Source of the DNA: Cytobacillus depressus
GTDB lineage: Bacteria > Bacillota > Bacilli > Bacillales > Cytobacillaceae
DNA: 64,000 bases
Reading direction: 5' to 3'
NCBI RefSeq assembly: GCF_008923245.1
Contig: NZ_WBOS01000009.1
Span: forward strand, 1 to 64,000
A model generated the notes under the pieces. The model was not told the DNA's origin. It ran no database searches and worked only from the letters and a program-made list of their open reading frames with translations. Every line of letters begins with the position of its first letter. The first letter of the stretch is position 1. Below are positions 45,450 to 54,495 of this stretch, piece after piece. A program made the translations under genes and the position numbers.

Positions 45450-46877
45450 ATGAGTAAAATCAGAGAACTTTTTAAAAGTAAACTAAATATCATTAATGTT
45501 GGAATTGAATTTATTAAAGACGATATAAAGAAGCAAAATGCAGAGGCATCTCATCTTGAATGGACTCCTCCAGGAGGTGGGAAACGAGAACTAATTGCGG
45601 CACTCGACAAGCTTGAGTATGCTGAATTAGCAGAAAAAATTGAAGCAGCGAACAAAATTGCTGTAGAGAGAATTATTAATTCAAAGCCTGTTTTAATCGG
45701 TTTTGATCAGGCGATTAATGTTGTTCCGGGTATGACGAAAACGACTATCCTACATTCAGGTCCACCAATCACTTGGGAGCGTATGAATGGTGCTATGAAA
45801 GGTGCAGTTACTGGGGCTATTGTATTTGAAGGATTAGCAAAGGATGTAGAAGAGGCAGCGGAACTGGCAGCATCCGGAGAAATTACTTTCTCTCCATGCC
45901 ATGAACATAATGCTGTAGGGTCAATGGCTGGTGTAACCTCTGCATCCATGTTTGTGCACATCGTTGAAAATAAAGCTTACGGTAACATCGCCTTTACCAA
46001 CTTAAGTGAACAAATGTCTAAAATCTTAAGAATGGGTGCGAATGATGAGAGTGTTATTTTGCGACTTAATTGGATGCGAGATGTATTAGGTCCAATATTA
46101 AGAGATGCAATGAAGCTTAATAAGGATGGAATTGATTTACGCTTAATGCTTTCACAAGCTCTACATATGGGTGACGAGTGTCATAACCGCAACGTTGCAG
46201 GTACAACTCTTTTCATTCAAGCTTTATCTCCATATATTTTAGAAACAGATTTTTCAACAAAACAAAAGCGTGAAGTGTTAGATTTCGTAGCAAGCAGTGA
46301 TTATTTCTCGGGTCCAACATGGATGGCTCTTTGTAAATGTGCTCTTGATGCGGCTCATGGCATTGAAAATAGTACGATTGTCACGACAATGGCACGTAAC
46401 GGAACAGACTTCGGTATTCGAATAAGTGGTATGGCAGGAAATCAATGGTTTACAGGTCCCGCCCAAAAGGTAATTGGACCAATGTTTGCGGGATATACAC
46501 CGGAGGATTCGGGTTTGGATATCGGTGATAGTGCAATTACTGAAACATATGGTATTGGCGGCTTTGCAATGGCAGCTGCTCCAGCAATTGTTCCCCTAGT
46601 TGGCGGAACAGTTGAGGAAGCGATTGGCTTTTCAACAAAAATGGCGGAAATTACAACTGCCGAAAATCCAAATGTGACGATCCCACTACTAGACTTCCGT
46701 GGGATACCTACAGGAATTGATATGCGTAAGGTTGTTCAATCAGGAATACTTCCAGTTATCAATACGGCGATTGCCCATAAAGAACCGGGTATTGGAATGA
46801 TTGGAGCAGGTATTACCTATCCGCCAGTTGAGGCATTTGAAAAGGCACTTCTAGCTGTAAGTGAAAATATAAGCTAA
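45450..46877 (+). CDS. DUF1116 protein, AllG (YlbE)-like subunit
   Basis: The 475-residue protein belongs to DUF1116. Family stretches include WTPPGGGKRELIAALDKLEY, HSGPPITWERMNGAMKGAV, FSPCHEHNAVGSMAGVTSAS and the C-terminal GTVEEAIGFSTKMAEITTAE. Its E. coli counterpart YlbE (AllG) is the third component of oxamate carbamoyltransferase. It directly follows the AllF homologue and a hairpin separates it from the permease gene. Confidence 0.87.
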   Translation: MSKIRELFKSKLNIINVGIEFIKDDIKKQNAEASHLEWTPPGGGKRELIAALDKLEYAELAEKIEAANKIAVERIINSKPVLIGFDQAINVVPGMTKTTILHSGPPITWERMNGAMKGAVTGAIVFEGLAKDVEEAAELAASGEITFSPCHEHNAVGSMAGVTSASMFVHIVENKAYGNIAFTNLSEQMSKILRMGANDESVILRLNWMRDVLGPILRDAMKLNKDGIDLRLMLSQALHMGDECHNRNVAGTTLFIQALSPYILETDFSTKQKREVLDFVASSDYFSGPTWMALCKCALDAAHGIENSTIVTTMARNGTDFGIRISGMAGNQWFTGPAQKVIGPMFAGYTPEDSGLDIGDSAITETYGIGGFAMAAAPAIVPLVGGTVEEAIGFSTKMAEITTAENPNVTIPLLDFRGIPTGIDMRKVVQSGILPVINTAIAHKEPGIGMIGAGITYPPVEAFEKALLAVSENIS

Positions 46878-46898
46878 CTTACTTAACAAAGATGATAA

Positions 46899-46934
46899 GG
46901 ATACTGGTCCTGACTTATTAAAGGACCAGTATCC
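46899..46934 (+). terminator. Perfect 12-bp hairpin between AllG-like and permease genes
   Basis: GGATACTGGTCC (46899-46910) pairs with GGACCAGTATCC (46923-46934). No T run follows, so it may limit read-through or protect the mRNA end rather than fully stop transcription. Confidence 0.6.
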
Positions 46935-47069
46935 TAAATGAAGGCTTTATCCGATATAACTGCTTTGGCGTGCAACCGATGGAGATAAATAGAAAATGAA
47001 ACTAGTATTTACACTATTGAATCCCATAGCTTATTAAACGATCACCAAAAAAATTAGAGGTGAAGTACA

Positions 47070-48614
47070 ATGGAACATAAATTAAAGTTGTGGATGAAAG
47101 GTGACTGGGCTGCTTATTTTGGTCTACTCGCCAACAACTTAACTAATCTATTAACAATGGTTTCATTATTGATATTTGTAGTAGGTTTTCCCGAGGAAAT
47201 TGTTTATGGAAGGATCGTTCCAGGATTTGGACTTGGTATCTTTTTAGCAAGTTGCTGTTACTTTGTTTTTGGACGAATGCTGGCAAAGGAAACTGGTAGA
47301 TTAAATATAACTGCCTTACCATCTGGTCCTAGTGCACCTTCTATTTTTACTGTTACATTTTTAGTTATTCTACCGGTTTATAAGACAACAAATGATGCGA
47401 ATTTTGCCTTCTCGATCGCATTAGTCTGGTGTTTATTTGAAGCATTTATCTTAATGGCTGGTGCATTTTTAGGTGATACACTAAGAAGAATAATACCTAA
47501 GACAGTACTTTTATCTTGTTTATCTGGTTTAGGATTACTATTACTTGCAATGAACCCAATGTTGCAATCATTTGAAACACCTGTCGTTGCGTTTATTGTA
47601 CTTATTATTATTTTTCTCAACTGGTTTGGTAAATCACCGATTTTTTCCAAAATCCCAACTGGTTTTCTATTGTTAGCCGCTGGAACGGCGTTAGCTTGGG
47701 GCTTTGGCTTACAGAGTCCAGAGGCAATTACTGCTGCCTTACATACTCTAGGCTTTAATCCCCCTGAAATTCATATTTCGAGTCTAATTTCAGGTATACC
47801 TCATTCCCTTCCGTATTTAGCTTCTGCCGTGCCTTTAGGGCTTGCAAACTATATTTTTGATCTAGAAAATATTGAAAGTGCTCATGCTGCAGGTGACCCT
47901 TACAAAACACGCCACGTCATGTTAGCAAATGGAATGGCATCTTGTGTAGGTGCTTTTGCAGGTAACCCATATCCAGTAACCGTTTACATTGGACATGCAG
48001 GTTGGAAGGCAATGGGCGCAGGACTTGGTTACACGCTCGCAACTGGAACATCTATGTTAATTATCTCACTCTTTGGAATTGGCGCCCTATTATTAGCAAT
48101 TATTCCGGTAGTTGCTATAGTACCGATCTTAGTTTATGTTGGAATTGTCACAGCCAATCAAGTTGTTCGAGAAACTCCGAAACTAGAAATCCCGGTGATC
48201 TTTATCTGTTTATTCCCATGGATTGCCAACTGGGCGTTATCACTTGCCAATAATGTTTTATCTGCTGCTGGAACAACGGGACAGGCAGTGGGTGCAGAAG
48301 TTCTTGCTGCAAAGGGTGTTTATTACAACGGATTAATTCATCTAGGTAATGGTGCACCAATTAGTAGTTTGATGTGGGGCTGTTTAGCAATCTTTGCAAT
48401 TAATAATCAACCTCTCCGGGCTGTAACTGCCGCGGTAATTGCATCCTTATTATCTCTCTTTGGCGTCATTCATGCGAGTACGGTGGGATTTGCTCAAGTT
48501 GCATCAATGCAGTTTGTCTATGCTTATCTCATGGTCGCCGCATTATTTGCAGTGAAATATATGATGGATCGTAACAAAAAAGAAATTAACACTGATAAGG
48601 AAGCAGCAGCTTAA
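47070..48614 (+). CDS. Nucleobase/allantoin-type permease (NCS2/AzgA-like)
   Basis: The 514-residue protein has about twelve to fourteen membrane segments. The early MKGDWAAYFGLLANNLTNLL and RLNITALPSGPSAPSIFTVT resemble the AzgA/NCS2-type fold. The permease lies directly after the AllHFG-like genes on the same strand and probably takes up the substrate of that pathway, such as a purine breakdown product. GAGGTGAAG precedes the ATG. The true substrate is open. Confidence 0.82.
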   Translation: MEHKLKLWMKGDWAAYFGLLANNLTNLLTMVSLLIFVVGFPEEIVYGRIVPGFGLGIFLASCCYFVFGRMLAKETGRLNITALPSGPSAPSIFTVTFLVILPVYKTTNDANFAFSIALVWCLFEAFILMAGAFLGDTLRRIIPKTVLLSCLSGLGLLLLAMNPMLQSFETPVVAFIVLIIIFLNWFGKSPIFSKIPTGFLLLAAGTALAWGFGLQSPEAITAALHTLGFNPPEIHISSLISGIPHSLPYLASAVPLGLANYIFDLENIESAHAAGDPYKTRHVMLANGMASCVGAFAGNPYPVTVYIGHAGWKAMGAGLGYTLATGTSMLIISLFGIGALLLAIIPVVAIVPILVYVGIVTANQVVRETPKLEIPVIFICLFPWIANWALSLANNVLSAAGTTGQAVGAEVLAAKGVYYNGLIHLGNGAPISSLMWGCLAIFAINNQPLRAVTAAVIASLLSLFGVIHASTVGFAQVASMQFVYAYLMVAALFAVKYMMDRNKKEINTDKEAAA

Positions 48615-48649
48615 CAAAACTGAAGTTTAGACCCAAAATAAAAAAGCAA

Positions 48650-48682
48650 CTTCGCCCTTGATCCCTGAGGGCGAAGAGTTTT
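48650..48682 (+). terminator. Terminator after the AllHFG-permease operon
   Basis: CTTCGCCCT (48650-48658) pairs with AGGGCGAAG (48668-48676), followed by AGTTTTG. Confidence 0.65.
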
Positions 48683-48727
48683 GCAAGATTGTGAAGTTTG
48701 AAGAGCTATAAAGAGAGGAGACTATAT

Positions 48728-49906
48728 ATGGAAAATCGAGCTTTAAACACTGAACTGATCTATGCAAGTGAACGAGGAGATGTTGCTGAGATTGATCGAC
48801 TTTTAAACGACGGTGCAAGTGTTAATTTTCAAGATGCCGATGGTCGTACGGCTTTGATGGCAGCAACTCAAAAAAATCAAATTTCATCAGTGGAATTGTT
48901 GTTAGTTGCGGGAAGTGATGTAAACGCGAGAGATATTACACAATTAACACCATTTATTTGTTCTGGAGCAAATGGATTTCATGAAATATTGAGCCTAATG
49001 CTTGGGTTTGGTGCTGATCTTAAAAGTGTGAATCGCTTTGGAGGCACTGCATTATTACCTTCAAGTGAAAAAGGTTATCTTAAAACTGTAGAAAAATGCT
49101 TGGACGCGGGTATCCCTGTAAATCATGCGAATGATTTAGGCTGGACCGCTTTGCTAGAGTCTGTAATTTTAGGAAATGGCGGACGCTTATATTCTGATAT
49201 TGTTCAAGATTTAGTCAATGCTGGAGCAGATGTAAACTTAGCGGACCGAAATGGAAAGTCATCACTTCAGCATGCAAAGGAAATGAAGCAGCAGAGGGTT
49301 GTTAAGATCTTAAACGGAGAATTTATAGTGAAAAGTGAAAATATTAAAAAGGCAAAGTCATATGCAAGGATTGACAAGCTTGATGAAGCGCTTGCTGAGA
49401 TTGATAAAGCGCTCGAAAATGAAAGTCAAAATCTTGAATTAATCTATTACCGGGGTTACTTTCTTCAAGAGCTGAAGCGATATGAGGAAGCCCTTGAAGA
49501 ATACAATCGAGCACTTACAATGGATCCAAGAGATCTTGATTTTTATTTCTATACAGCGAATTGCTTAAGATTAATGAAAAAGTCTGAAGAAGCTCTTAAC
49601 GAGTATGATAAGGCCATTGAACTAGACCCAAATGAGACGTTTTACCGTTACCATAAATCGAATTATTTAAGGGAACTTGGCAGACATGAAGAAGCGGTGA
49701 TCGAAATGGATAAACTTCTATCCCAACAACCACATCGATACGATTTTTCCTTTCATAAAGCAAATAGTCTTAGATCGCTAGGAAAACATCATGAAGCAAT
49801 CGCAGCAATTGAAAATGCAATAACGAATGATCCAACAAATTCTTTATATCATTTGCATAAAGAACAATCTTTAAAACTTCTTGCAACACAAACAACTAAT
49901 AAATAG
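48728..49906 (+). CDS. Ankyrin-repeat plus TPR-repeat protein
   Basis: The 392-residue protein has two kinds of protein-binding repeat. About residues 5-195 form ankyrin repeats, for example DADGRTALMAATQKNQISSV, FGGTALLPSSEKGYLKTV and DLGWTALLESVILGNGGR. About residues 210-385 form TPR repeats such as LDEALAEIDKALENESQNLE and YEEALEEYNRALTMDPRDLD. There is no enzyme domain, signal or membrane segment, so it is likely a cytoplasmic scaffold or regulator. The start is ATG 48728 with AGAGAGGAG upstream; an in-frame TTG 30 bases earlier has no site. It lies between two permease genes that bear on purine use, which hints at a role there. Confidence 0.85.
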   Translation: MENRALNTELIYASERGDVAEIDRLLNDGASVNFQDADGRTALMAATQKNQISSVELLLVAGSDVNARDITQLTPFICSGANGFHEILSLMLGFGADLKSVNRFGGTALLPSSEKGYLKTVEKCLDAGIPVNHANDLGWTALLESVILGNGGRLYSDIVQDLVNAGADVNLADRNGKSSLQHAKEMKQQRVVKILNGEFIVKSENIKKAKSYARIDKLDEALAEIDKALENESQNLELIYYRGYFLQELKRYEEALEEYNRALTMDPRDLDFYFYTANCLRLMKKSEEALNEYDKAIELDPNETFYRYHKSNYLRELGRHEEAVIEMDKLLSQQPHRYDFSFHKANSLRSLGKHHEAIAAIENAITNDPTNSLYHLHKEQSLKLLATQTTNK

Positions 49907-49977
49907 AATAATTTTCGTGGGTGTCACTTTGTGACTGTTTAATGGATTCCCGAAATTTATGTTATAAAAAAATTCTT

Positions 49978-50015
49978 GTCCGGTGCGTTTTAATAGTACC
50001 GGACTTTAACATTTT
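49978..50015 (+). terminator. Terminator after the ankyrin-TPR gene
   Basis: GTCCGGT (49978-49984) pairs with ACCGGAC (49998-50004), followed by a T-rich tail. Confidence 0.6.
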
Positions 50016-50060
50016 GCAATTAATGCAATACCTGTTACAAAAGTTGAAAGGAAAGCATGA

Positions 50061-51356
50061 ATGAATACTGAAAATAATTATTTAAGTACGTTTCAATGGT
50101 TTATCTACTTACTCGCCAATTCGATTGCGCTTCCTATAGTTATCGGAAATATATTTCACCTGTCGGGGACGGAAATATCTGCGCTAATGCAACGAACGTT
50201 TTTAGTTGTCGGATTGAGTTCGTTTTTACAGGCTAAATTTGGACACCGATTTCCGATCGCAGATGGTCCAGCTGGTTCTTGGGTAAGCATTTTTGTTATT
50301 TATGCCAGTCTTGGTATGCAGCAAGGGAATACAATGCTCGAAACCTTACGAACACTGGAAGCGGGGCTAATCATCGCAGGATTGATTTTGTTTATTTTAG
50401 GAATTACGAAGTGGGTTCAACGGTTGCTGTTTCTGTTTACGCCAATCGTAACAGGTGTGTTTCTATTTATTCTCGCACTCCAATTAAGCGGTGTTTTTTT
50501 AAATGGGATGATTTCAAACAGTGGTCGCACGGGGCAAATGGATTTGCTAAGTTTTGCAATTTCACTGCTTGTTTTTTTCTTCATTCTTGTTCTTTCGGCA
50601 AAGGGAAAGGGCTGGTTGAAAAGTTATGCAATCTTACTTGGGATTCTATTTGGGTGGCTTGTCTTTATTCTTTTAGGTAAAAGCAACCAATCTTTCTCCA
50701 TTTCATCTGAATTGATCAAGTTTCCGGAAATATTCCCTTGGGGACTCCCGGCCGTAAATGGTGGAATCATCGTTACCGCTGTATTATTTTCATTTTTACT
50801 CATTTCAAATACGATTGCTGCAATGAACGCGGTCGGTGAGGCGATCCCTAACAATCAAGAAAATGTACAAAACAGGCTTTATTCCGGTACATGGATAGGG
50901 GGAGTATCTCATTTTATTTCAGCAATATTCTCAACGATCGCGGTTGTCCCATTGCCCGTTACCGCTGGGTTCATTAAACTAACAAAACAATATCGAATCA
51001 TTCCGTTTCTTTTAGCGTGTGGAATTTTAAGTGTCATTTCGTTATTTCCAAGCATTGTAGGTGTTTTGGCTTCATTACCTTTACCAGTAGCTAGTGCCGC
51101 TCTTCTAGCAACATTGATCGAGATGCTTGGAATAAGCATTCGCTCTTTAACAATACAACCATTAACTAACCGAAATAGAACTATTATTGGTGTTTCATTG
51201 CTGTTTGGAATCGGAACCATGTTTTTATCAGCTGAGTCTTTTAACGGCCTCCCGTATTTAATACAGTATATTGCAAGAAATGGTTTATTATTAGGCACAT
51301 TCTCAGCAATCATCCTTGAACGGATGTGGAAAGTTGATCAAAAGGCCATTGCATAA
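50061..51356 (+). CDS. NCS2-family purine/pyrimidine permease
   Basis: The 431-residue protein has about twelve to fourteen membrane segments and the NCS2 layout: HRFPIADGPAGSWVSIFVIY in the first part and IFSTIAVVPLPVTAGFIKLT around the second inverted repeat. It likely imports a nucleobase or urate-type compound with protons. It is related to Bacillus YwdJ-type permeases and distinct from the NCS2/AzgA-like protein at 47070. AAAGGAAAGC precedes the ATG. Confidence 0.87.
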   Translation: MNTENNYLSTFQWFIYLLANSIALPIVIGNIFHLSGTEISALMQRTFLVVGLSSFLQAKFGHRFPIADGPAGSWVSIFVIYASLGMQQGNTMLETLRTLEAGLIIAGLILFILGITKWVQRLLFLFTPIVTGVFLFILALQLSGVFLNGMISNSGRTGQMDLLSFAISLLVFFFILVLSAKGKGWLKSYAILLGILFGWLVFILLGKSNQSFSISSELIKFPEIFPWGLPAVNGGIIVTAVLFSFLLISNTIAAMNAVGEAIPNNQENVQNRLYSGTWIGGVSHFISAIFSTIAVVPLPVTAGFIKLTKQYRIIPFLLACGILSVISLFPSIVGVLASLPLPVASAALLATLIEMLGISIRSLTIQPLTNRNRTIIGVSLLFGIGTMFLSAESFNGLPYLIQYIARNGLLLGTFSAIILERMWKVDQKAIA

Positions 51357-51489
51357 TAGTGATGAATTGGATATTACGAATAAAGTATCTGTTAAAGGCG
51401 CTTATTTTGAGTTTAAAGGGGATTGGCTAGTATAATATTGGTAATATGTGATTCAAAATAGAAGTCTATTATGATAGGGGTGCGTTGCA

Positions 51490-51903
51490 ATGAAAAAAGC
51501 TTTAATTAATGTAGACTACACCTATGATTTTGTCGCTGATGACGGTAAATTAACATGCGGAAAACCTGGTCAAGCAATAGAAGAGAGAATTACAGAAATT
51601 ACAAAAGACTTTATTGAACAGGATGAATATGTCGTTTTTGCAATAGACGTCCATGAAGAAGGTGACCCATTTCATCCAGAAACGGACCAGTTCCCGCCTC
51701 ATAATATTAGAGGAACAAAAGGAAGGGACTTGTATGGGGTATTGAAAGAAGTTTATGAAGAAAATAAGCTGAAAAAGAATGTTCATTATATGGATAAAAC
51801 AAGATTTTCTGCTTTTGCCGGGACAGATCTTTCGATAAAACTTAGAGAAAGAGGGATTACTGATATTTATTTAGTGGGTGTTTGTACAGATATCTGTTTA
51901 TGA
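51490..51903 (+). pseudogene. Truncated nicotinamidase-like cysteine hydrolase (isochorismatase family)
   Basis: The frame codes for 137 residues, about three quarters of a PncA-type enzyme (usually 180 or more). The catalytic triad is all there: Asp9 in INVDYTYDF, Lys103 in MDKTRFSAF and Cys136 in GVCTDICL. The frame stops directly after that cysteine, so the last helices and strand are missing and the fold should fail. The sequence after the stop bears no PncA similarity, while separate PncA C-terminal tails lie at 32041 and 56059. AGGGG at 51476 precedes the ATG, so it may still be translated. Its place after nucleobase permeases suggests it once handled nicotinamide or an N-carbamoyl compound. 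Confidence 0.78.
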
Positions 51904-51942
51904 ATACTAGAAATCCGAAAGTGTTCTTTCAAATAGACTTGT

Positions 51943-51992
51943 AGCCTCTTTTGCTTTGTTGGGACCCTCAGCAAAGCAAAGGGGCTTTTTTA
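51943..51992 (+). terminator. Terminator after the truncated hydrolase
   Basis: AGCCTCTTTTGCTTTG (51943-51958) pairs with CAAAGCAAAGGGGCT (72-86 of the next line, 51972-51986), followed by TTTTT. Confidence 0.85.
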
Positions 51993-52225
51993 TGGCAGTA
52001 CAAAGTAAGAGAAAAGAAGAAAGTTGCTATCTAGCCGGTTATTCGTTGAAGAAGAGGGGGCAACCCCTTGGGGTGGAAAGTCGTTAAGATATTAAGTTTT
52101 CAACTTTCAAATTAATTTAATGAATAATTATATATATATTTAGTATATTTGTATTTTTCCGTATATTTCTGTAGTCCATCTTTAAAATAAAGATTGTAAT
52201 CAATTATTTTAAAGGAGGATACAAG
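51993..52225. other. Promoter region of the carboxypeptidase gene
   Basis: No gene is seen. The stretch 52120-52180 is extremely AT-rich, and AAAGGAGG at 52210-52217 is the ribosome binding site of the next gene. Confidence 0.4.
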
Positions 52226-53404
52226 ATGCCTATTCGTAAGCTCAGTTTTTTGTTCGTTGCCCTAGTCCTGCTGATTACCCAATTTCCACTAGGCGCAAAT
52301 GCTCAAAATGGTAACGCTGATTGTAGTAATCTTACCGATCCATCTGTCGAAGGTTGGGTCGACTACGAACAAATGGTAAAAAGTCTTCGCCAAATTGAAA
52401 AAACAAGTTTTGGACGTGTGGAATTGGATGTTATTGGGCAATCGCGCCTTGGCAAGGACATATATGCAGCCCGTGTTGGAACCGGAGATCGTGTCATGCT
52501 TGTTACCAGCGAAATTCATGGTAATGAGAAAACTGGTACTGAAGCTTTGTTGCAAATGTTAAAGGAGCTGGGATCCGGCAATAATCCCGAAATTCAGGCG
52601 ATTCGGAACAACGTAACTATCGTTGCTGTGCCAAAGTTTAATCCAGATGGAGCAGATTTGAACCAACGTCAAAACGTTTTCCCATGGGAAGAAGTCGTAA
52701 ACACTTTTCCACAGCTTAAAGATGCCAAGCGAGCTTGGTACTACTCTGCATCTAGAGGCGGTGGTTTCGATGTTAACCGCGATTTTAACCCTGACCTAAA
52801 CTATGAACCTCGTGCCGAAGATATGACTAAAGATGGAAGCCAACCTGGATTTTTCTTAACGAACGAGTCCCGTGCTCTTCGTAACCTTTATGTTAATTTG
52901 AAAAAAGAATTTGGTGAGGTTGAGGCGTACGTTGATTTACATCACATGGGAGCATGTAACAAAAATGAGGGTAGTGATCAATATGTGACAGTTTCATTAG
53001 ACTATCCGCCGCTTGGTCCTGAAAACAATCCTAAATATAAACAATATCCACTACTCGACCAGGAGAAGTCCAGACGATACGTACTAGCGGCAGCGCTTGG
53101 CATGAAAGATCACGCTGGAAATGGTAATGCCGAAACTTCCCCATTCTGGGGTGGAGCTAGCCGCTATTTCCACGCATCTGATCGAGACTTGCCTGGTCAG
53201 GCCAGATCATCTTTTGCTCTTAACGGTACTGCAACAGTTCTGTTCGAAGTTCGTGGACAGCAGCATAACTGGGGCCAGAAACAGAAGGGAATGCTAACTA
53301 AAGCAGTAAAGAACGGGCTGTACGGTATCGCCAATCGCATGGCTGATGGTTCGGTAGACAAGCTTAACGGTAATGATTTCTACAACTTACCAAAGTACTG
53401 GTAG
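52226..53404 (+). CDS. Secreted M14-family zinc carboxypeptidase
   Basis: The 392-residue protein starts with a Sec signal peptide (residues 1-26, ending around ANA-Q). Zinc ligands are His98 and Glu101 in SEIHGNEKTG and a His of the DLHH pair (239/240). The arginine/asparagine region shows as FDVNRDFNPD, and the general base Glu lies in VLFEVRGQ near residue 345. It trims amino acids or peptidoglycan-type peptides outside the cell. It has its own promoter region and a hairpin afterwards, so it is monocistronic. The specificity pocket cannot be read with confidence. Confidence 0.9.
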   Translation: MPIRKLSFLFVALVLLITQFPLGANAQNGNADCSNLTDPSVEGWVDYEQMVKSLRQIEKTSFGRVELDVIGQSRLGKDIYAARVGTGDRVMLVTSEIHGNEKTGTEALLQMLKELGSGNNPEIQAIRNNVTIVAVPKFNPDGADLNQRQNVFPWEEVVNTFPQLKDAKRAWYYSASRGGGFDVNRDFNPDLNYEPRAEDMTKDGSQPGFFLTNESRALRNLYVNLKKEFGEVEAYVDLHHMGACNKNEGSDQYVTVSLDYPPLGPENNPKYKQYPLLDQEKSRRYVLAAALGMKDHAGNGNAETSPFWGGASRYFHASDRDLPGQARSSFALNGTATVLFEVRGQQHNWGQKQKGMLTKAVKNGLYGIANRMADGSVDKLNGNDFYNLPKYW

Positions 53405-53472
53405 GTCATTTTGATTCTGTGTCTCCATCAAAGCTCAGGACTGCTAAGTAATTAGAGGGAAAATGGTATAAG

Positions 53473-53502
53473 GAAACACCTCCGAAAAATCGGAGGTGTT
53501 TC
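53473..53502. terminator. Perfect 13-bp hairpin between convergent genes
   Basis: GAAACACCTCCGA (53473-53485) pairs with TCGGAGGTGTTTC (53490-53502), with a 4-base loop. It lies between the carboxypeptidase and the response-regulator genes, which converge on it. Confidence 0.75.
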
Positions 53503-53558
53503 AAAAAACTTGACTTAGTAAAAAAATTATTAAAGAAGTCAAACAGAGGTATTCATTA

Positions 53559-54491
53559 TCAAAGCTCGGGCATTAGCCGTTTTGCTTCAAAATATAGGGT
53601 TTGGATAAACCTTTTCGCATTTATCCGAACTTGAGTGGTTGAAAGTGCTTGCTCTTTTTTTAATTCAGCCATTCTATCCCTTACAGTCTTAAACTCAAAT
53701 AGTTTAGGAGCATAATTTTCGAAGATTGGATTGGAGTAATCATCCAGTCCAAGTGATGATAGATGATTTAATGATTGATAAATTGTCCTTCTAACACGTT
53801 GTTCCGAAGCTTTCATTTCTCTCATTACTTCACTTTGGCTTACGGAGATTCCAAGCTTTTTTTGAGCCAATTGCAAAAATATATCCTTTAGTCGCGGGAA
53901 ACCATTCGTAAATGTCTCAGTCCGTTCGCATTGGAATAAATACTCTAATATATTTAATAGGTCTCGATATCCGTTTTCACCCATAATTCCTAAATCAGAT
54001 AAAAGAATCTGACCAGAATCTATAATGGTTGGTACCAATGAAGCCGCCTGCTCATGTACAAAAATTTGATCCAACGCAAGTATATTGCTCAATGATTGAT
54101 GGATGTTTAATATAGACTTCTCCAAACGGATCCGTTCGCTCACTTTTTTTATTATAGATATAACTTCAATCTTGTTAATAGGTTTCGTTATGTAATACTC
54201 AATACCAAGGGTGTATCCTTTACTTACTAACTCTTTTGACTCTACCTGTGAAATCATAATAATTTTCCCTTTAAATTCAGGTTTAATATTGCGGATTGTT
54301 TGCAGCCCATCTCTTTTTGGCATTAAAAGATCAATAAGCAAAATATCTGTTTTCTTTAAGGTTAATAGATCTCCATCTATGAGTGTACCATCCTCCGCTT
54401 CACCTGCGATAACCCCAAGATCTTCGTCTTCGATTATTTCCATTAACATGGATCGAATGGCTATATCATCATCCACTATGTAAAAGAACAT
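53559..54491 (-). CDS. glnL: Response regulator of the GlnL (YcbB) type
   Basis: The 310-residue protein has a receiver domain (residues 1-120). It shows the acidic pair in VDDDIAIR, the phospho-acceptor Asp in DILLIDLLMPKRDG, and Lys in EYYITKPINKIEV. The C-terminal half is the YcbB domain with a helix-turn-helix (KLGISVSQSEVMREMKASEQ). In B. subtilis GlnL with GlnK controls glutaminase and glutamine transporter genes; those targets are not present here. It starts 4 bases after the kinase stop. Confidence 0.87.
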   Translation of the reverse strand: MFFYIVDDDIAIRSMLMEIIEDEDLGVIAGEAEDGTLIDGDLLTLKKTDILLIDLLMPKRDGLQTIRNIKPEFKGKIIMISQVESKELVSKGYTLGIEYYITKPINKIEVISIIKKVSERIRLEKSILNIHQSLSNILALDQIFVHEQAASLVPTIIDSGQILLSDLGIMGENGYRDLLNILEYLFQCERTETFTNGFPRLKDIFLQLAQKKLGISVSQSEVMREMKASEQRVRRTIYQSLNHLSSLGLDDYSNPIFENYAPKLFEFKTVRDRMAELKKEQALSTTQVRINAKRFIQTLYFEAKRLMPEL

Positions 54492-54495
54492 AACA

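Noticed and set aside
46935..47069. Purine riboswitch before the nucleobase-type permease
   Set aside because: The conserved loop sequences of the purine aptamer are not present; the same holds for the region before 50061.
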